Assembly: GCF_000023825.1 (NCBI RefSeq)
Contig: NC_013061.1
Span: 1,116,001 to 1,180,000 of the forward strand
Direction of reading: 5' to 3'
Source of the DNA: Pedobacter heparinus DSM 2366
GTDB lineage: Bacteria > Bacteroidota > Bacteroidia > Sphingobacteriales > Sphingobacteriaceae
DNA: 64,000 bases
Shown: in pieces, positions 60,829 through 64,000 of the stretch
Layout of the letters: every line of letters begins with the position of its first letter
Position numbering within the stretch: the first letter of the stretch is position 1
Notes under the pieces: generated by a model
Told to the model about the DNA's origin: nothing
What the model saw: the letters and a program-made list of their open reading frames with translations, nothing else
Databases searched by the model: none
Program-made: the position numbers and the translations under genes

Positions 60829-60864
60829 TGAAAGGGGAAGCGTTACAAAAGGTGTCCCCTTTCA
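60829..60864 (+). terminator. Hairpin downstream of the OmpA lipoprotein gene
   Basis: TGAAAGGGGA (60829-60838) pairs perfectly with TCCCCTTTCA (60855-60864) around a 16-nt loop. Only a short T-rich run follows, so it may be a weak terminator. Confidence 0.5.
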
Positions 60865-60886
60865 GTTTATTTAAAATTAAAAGCCG

Positions 60887-60894
60887 TACTTTTG
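60887..60894 (+). promoter_or_regulatory. -7 promoter element of the radical SAM gene (TACTTTTG)
   Basis: Exact TAnnTTTG. It overlaps the most upstream possible TTG start (60892), which argues for the TTG at 60913 as the real start. Confidence 0.5.
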
Positions 60895-60912
60895 CAAAAA
60901 AAAAGAACAGCA

Positions 60913-61869
60913 TTGGGAACTCCGGTAGATTTAGGTATAAAAGGATATAACAATTACGGTACGCACCTTAAAGAGAAATACAAAGGACAGCGGGTATTTA
61001 AAGTAATTGTTGACGGTGGCTTTACCTGTCCCAATCGGGATGGCAGTAAAGGCTATGGTGGTTGTACCTATTGTAATGTAGATTCTTTTACACCCGAACT
61101 TTCCCGTAAACTCCCTACCGTTCGCGAACAGCTGGAACAAGGCATGGAGCGCGGAAAGAATTTTTATAAAGCCGATAAGTTTATTGTTTATTTTCAGCCA
61201 AATACCAATACTTATGCACCTGTACATTATTTAAAGATGATGTACGATGAAGCGCTTTCTATAAATACTGCAGATGTGGTTGGGTTTTCTGTTGGTACAA
61301 GGCCGGATTGCATCGACGCTGAAAAAGTGGCCTTACTGGAAAGTTATGCTGACCGTTTTGATGTAGACCTGGAAATGGGTATGGAATCTATATATGATGA
61401 AACTTTAAACCAGATCAACCGGGGCTGCAGTCACGGAGAATTTGTAGCTGCTGTTAAATTACTTGAAAATTCTAAACTTGATCTTTGTGTACATACCATT
61501 TTTGGTTTTCCCTGGGAAACCGAAGAAATGATGTTGGGTTATATTCATGAAATTAACCGCTTTCCGCAAATTAAATTCGTAAAATTCCACCATCTTCACA
61601 TTGTTGAAGGCTCAATAATGGGTGTTAAATATAAAAAACAACCCTTTAAGCTGTTTTCACTAGAAGAATATACCGATCTGTTGTGTAAGCTGATCCCTTT
61701 GCTGCGTCCGGACATAGTCATACAACGGTTATTTGGCATTTCCGACTGGGATTTATTGATTGCGCCCAATTGGGGCATGAATAAGTCTGCCATACAGACT
61801 TATATTGATAAAGAAATAGAAAAAAGAGGAGTTGTTCAGGGAAGTGCTTATTTTCCTGTTGCTATATAA
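60913..61869 (+). CDS. Radical SAM protein, TIGR01212/YhcC family
   Basis: Iron-sulfur enzyme of the radical SAM superfamily; its reaction is unknown. The cluster motif is the family's unusual C-x11-C-x2-C ('TCPNRDGSKGYGGCTYCN') rather than CxxxCxxC. Also 'YFQPNTNTYAPVHYLKMMYDEAL', 'GFSVGTRPDCIDAEKV', 'LEMGMESIYDETLNQINRGC' regions. No ATG is available near the N terminus. TTG at 60892 overlaps the -7 promoter element, so TTG at 60913 ('LGTPVDLGIKGYNNYG', first residue read as Met) is chosen, giving 318 aa. Confidence 0.88.
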   Translation: MGTPVDLGIKGYNNYGTHLKEKYKGQRVFKVIVDGGFTCPNRDGSKGYGGCTYCNVDSFTPELSRKLPTVREQLEQGMERGKNFYKADKFIVYFQPNTNTYAPVHYLKMMYDEALSINTADVVGFSVGTRPDCIDAEKVALLESYADRFDVDLEMGMESIYDETLNQINRGCSHGEFVAAVKLLENSKLDLCVHTIFGFPWETEEMMLGYIHEINRFPQIKFVKFHHLHIVEGSIMGVKYKKQPFKLFSLEEYTDLLCKLIPLLRPDIVIQRLFGISDWDLLIAPNWGMNKSAIQTYIDKEIEKRGVVQGSAYFPVAI

Positions 61870-62307
61870 GCCCTAACAACAATTAACTAATCCTACATTA
61901 TCCTTTCTCCCCGCTGGCCATGCAAAGCATTGGTCAATATTGTCATTTACTTTCGTTTCACCTTCTGTTTTCTTGAAACCTTACACATGTTAGGTGTTTT
62001 TTATGGTTTTTCTGTTTTTGATTGATATTTTTCGATTTTAATTCTTATTTGTTGTGATTTTTATCTGTTTTCATGTGATTTTTATTTTTTTATCAAAAAA
62101 TAACCATGTTTTGGTGTATAATATTAGGAATATATAAAAAATAACCTTTGAAATTATTATTTTGTTATGTTTTTAATTGATTTTTAATGAATATTACAAC
62201 GTTTTCGTGGAAAATGTTTGATTTAAAATGCTAATTGTTGGAATTTATTACTAGTTTTATAAAAAAAATCAAATAACTAATAATTATAACTAGTAAAATC
62301 TAACATT
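61870..62307. other. 438-bp AT-rich intergenic region upstream of amtB
   Basis: No open frame or RNA gene was recognised. The first 110 bp are of normal composition; the rest is very T-rich with many short TTTT runs. An inverted repeat lies at 62248-62296 just before amtB. No exact -7 element; TAACCTTTG near 62145 has one base too many. Confidence 0.6.
62248..62296. repeat. Inverted repeat immediately upstream of amtB
   Basis: TTACTAGTT (62248-62256) is the reverse complement of AACTAGTAA (62288-62296), with a 31-nt AT-rich spacer. It extends by ATAA/TTAT after a 2-nt bulge. It ends 11 nt before the amtB ATG, where it could be a protein-binding site or an RNA hairpin covering the start. Confidence 0.5.
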
Positions 62308-63669
62308 ATGGCAAAAGTTTTATTTAAACAGTGGGGCCCCTTTGCAGTTTTATTAATAATTGCAATTCTTGCTCTATTTATTCCCTTACTTCCTAATTTT
62401 GATGAGGGAAAATACAATGCAGCTGACGTTGCATTCGTATTGGTTGCTGCAGCATTGGTATTTTTGATGACTCCAGGCCTTGCTTTCTTTTACGGAGGAA
62501 TGGTGCATCGTAAAAATGTGCTTTCAACTATGATCAAAAGTGTGGTTGCTGCCGGAGTAATTACTGTATTGTGGGTGGTTGTAGGCTTTAGTCTTGCATT
62601 TGGAGATTCGATTGGTGGCTTTATTGGTAACCCTTCTACCTATCTCTTTTTTCAGGGTGTAAATTCAGGTCCGGCATGGGGAACAATCCCACTCTCGCTT
62701 TTTGCTGTTTTCCAGTTGATGTTCGCCATCATAACTCCGGGTTTGGTTGTAGGGGCAGTAGCAGAACGTATCCGTTTTACATCTTACATCCTGTTTATTG
62801 TAATGTTTGCTTTGTTTGTGTATTCTCCACTGGCGCATTGGACATGGCATCCGGAAGGCATGCTGTTTAAAATGGGTGTGCTTGATTTTGCAGGTGGTAC
62901 AGTTGTACACATCTCTGCAGGTATGGCAGCTTTAGCAGGCGCCCTGGTGTTAAAAAGAAGAAAAAGTCACCTGGAACATAAAGAAGTTCCACCAGCAAAT
63001 ATTCCATATGTACTGATCGGTACAGGTTTACTCTGGTTCGGATGGTTCGGTTTCAACGCTGGCTCTGCGCTGGGTGCAAATGCTTTGGCTGTTTCTGCTT
63101 TCTTAACTACAAATATCGCTGCTGGTGCTGCTGGTTTATCCTGGATGTTCTTTGATGTTTCCAGAGGTAAAAAACCTTCGGTATTGGGCTTCTGTATTGG
63201 TGCTGTTGTTGGTTTGGTAGCCATTACACCTGGTGCCGGCTTTGTGAGTATTCCTTCCAGTATTTTCATTGGTGTAATTGCTGCGGTAATCTCTAACCTG
63301 GTTGTTTCATGGAAGCAAAAAACCTCATTGGATGATACTTTGGATGTGTTCCCTTGTCATGGTGTAGGTGGTATTGTGGGCATGTTGTTAACTGGTGTGT
63401 TCGCTACCAAAACGGTAAATCCGGCAGGTGTGGACGGATTGCTTTATGGCAATGTTGAGTTCTTCTTTACGCAGCTTAAAGGTGCCGTTATTGTGATCAT
63501 ATTTAGTTTTGTAATGTCATTCATCATCTTCAAACTGATTAACCTGGTGCAGCCAATCCGTGTTACTTCAGAAGAAGAAGAAGAAGGTCTGGATGCCTCT
63601 CAACATAACGAAAAATATACTCAGGGCACATTGATTGTTGCCGGTCAGGAAGTCGAAAATACCTTTTAA
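62308..63669 (+). CDS. amtB: Ammonium transporter, Amt family
   Basis: Inner-membrane ammonium channel with 11-12 helices. 'TPGLAFFYGGMVHRKNVLSTMIKS' region is the Amt hallmark; the pore His pair is H201 ('DFAGGTVVHISAG') and H351 ('DVFPCHGVGGIVG'), equivalent to E. coli H168/H318. The C-terminal tail is acidic ('SEEEEEGLD') and about 60 residues, where PII proteins act in relatives. 453 aa. The gene after it is a secreted protein, probably a porin, 46 bp away; no glnK is visible in the window. Confidence 0.96.
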   Translation: MAKVLFKQWGPFAVLLIIAILALFIPLLPNFDEGKYNAADVAFVLVAAALVFLMTPGLAFFYGGMVHRKNVLSTMIKSVVAAGVITVLWVVVGFSLAFGDSIGGFIGNPSTYLFFQGVNSGPAWGTIPLSLFAVFQLMFAIITPGLVVGAVAERIRFTSYILFIVMFALFVYSPLAHWTWHPEGMLFKMGVLDFAGGTVVHISAGMAALAGALVLKRRKSHLEHKEVPPANIPYVLIGTGLLWFGWFGFNAGSALGANALAVSAFLTTNIAAGAAGLSWMFFDVSRGKKPSVLGFCIGAVVGLVAITPGAGFVSIPSSIFIGVIAAVISNLVVSWKQKTSLDDTLDVFPCHGVGGIVGMLLTGVFATKTVNPAGVDGLLYGNVEFFFTQLKGAVIVIIFSFVMSFIIFKLINLVQPIRVTSEEEEEGLDASQHNEKYTQGTLIVAGQEVENTF

Positions 63670-63715
63670 TCAAAATTTTTAACCATCTAAATTCTCAACC
63701 TCAAACCGAAAAATT

Positions 63716-64000
63716 ATGAAATTAAAATCCGTATTCACCTTAGCCTTACTCAGCCTGGCCTCTGCTACTTTTGCGCAAGAGACCGCAGAAGCACCTTTGC
63801 AAATTTCAGGATCAGTAGATACCTATTTTAAGTATGACTTTGCAAAAGCACCAAATATCAAAACTTATTTTGCAAACGAGCAGAATTCGGTTTCGATAGG
63901 TATGATCGATCTGGCTTTAAAAAAAACCACAGGTAAGGCATCATTTGTTGGAGAACTGTCTTTTGGACCACGGGGACAGGCCCAGTCAATTTTGCCTAGT
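63716..64000 (+). CDS. Secreted protein, probable outer-membrane porin (3' partial)
   Basis: Begins 46 bp after amtB and runs off the right edge; 95 codons are visible. A clear Sec signal peptide 'MKLKSVFTLALLSLASATFA' is followed by 'LQISGSVDTYFKYDFAKAPN' and 'NSVSIGMIDLALKKTTGKA', alternating strands like the start of Bacteroidota porin-type barrels often found after amtB. Its role would then be passage of ammonium or small nitrogen compounds. Only the N terminus is seen, so the family is tentative. Confidence 0.7.
   Translation, partial: MKLKSVFTLALLSLASATFAQETAEAPLQISGSVDTYFKYDFAKAPNIKTYFANEQNSVSIGMIDLALKKTTGKASFVGELSFGPRGQAQSILPS

Noticed and set aside
61916..61932. Sigma-54-like site (TGGC...GC) before amtB
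   Set aside because: The GG-GC spacing is 9 rather than 10 bp and the site is almost 400 bp from the gene.
1..64000. tRNA, rRNA, prophage or transposase genes
   Set aside because: None recognised on reading; a dedicated tRNA and IS search was not possible.

Overview
The window is chromosomal DNA of a Bacteroidota bacterium, most likely Sphingobacteriaceae and close to Pedobacter. The evidence is SusC/SusD pairs, Bacteroidota-type -7 promoter elements (TAnnTTTG), type IX secretion genes (PorT, PorG), a menaquinone methyltransferase, a long Bacteroidota-type amidophosphoribosyltransferase, and A-rich start regions without clear Shine-Dalgarno sequences. The species assignment is inference from remembered protein families, not from a search. 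No rRNA, tRNA, CRISPR array, prophage or insertion sequence was recognised.

Region 1 (1-18309) is a polysaccharide utilisation locus read left to right: SusC (cut by the window edge), SusD, a DUF5017 lipoprotein, a GH78-like protein, a GH88 unsaturated glucuronyl hydrolase, a heparinase II/III-type lyase, a beta-helix lipoprotein, a GH65-like (alpha/alpha)6 enzyme, a GH78 alpha-L-rhamnosidase, L-rhamnose mutarotase and an exported FAD-dependent oxidoreductase. Lyase plus unsaturated-uronyl hydrolase plus rhamnosidase plus rhamnose mutarotase, without a sulfatase, points to a non-sulfated glycan of rhamnose and uronic acid. A gellan-like sphingan is one good candidate.

Region 2 (18400-23300) holds small envelope and unknown genes: YccF, a MORN-repeat protein, a DUF2059 protein, a small membrane protein, a class C beta-lactamase-like serine hydrolase and a small outer-membrane protein. 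Region 3 (23550-28706, minus strand) is a four-gene operon engB-ubiA-pepF-permease. It diverges from ubiE-porT through a compact pair of promoters.

Region 4 (30400-40354) is a conserved envelope block: short-chain dehydrogenase, YqeY protein, hydrolase, CBS protein, nadK, porG, uppS, bamA, two Skp/OmpH chaperones and murI. It links NADP supply, undecaprenyl lipid carrier, outer-membrane protein assembly and peptidoglycan precursor supply. Region 5 (40479-47728) holds nucleotide metabolism and rRNA modification: an amidophosphoribosyltransferase that appears frameshifted near its C terminus, a LysE exporter, dCMP deaminase, guaA, a periplasmic-binding-protein-like lipoprotein and an RsmB-type methyltransferase.

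Region 6 (47735-64000) contains MarC, an isolated SusC/SusD pair, a small ferredoxin-fold-like protein, two APC permeases, the membrane pyrophosphatase hppA, a large inverted repeat built of 11-nt units, an OmpA lipoprotein, a radical SAM protein, amtB and the start of a secreted protein that is probably a porin. The observations most worth following are the purF frameshift, the 57998-58081 repeat element, the rhamnose/uronate locus with its uncharacterised enzymes, and -7 promoter elements lying directly against start codons (engB, ubiE, guaA).
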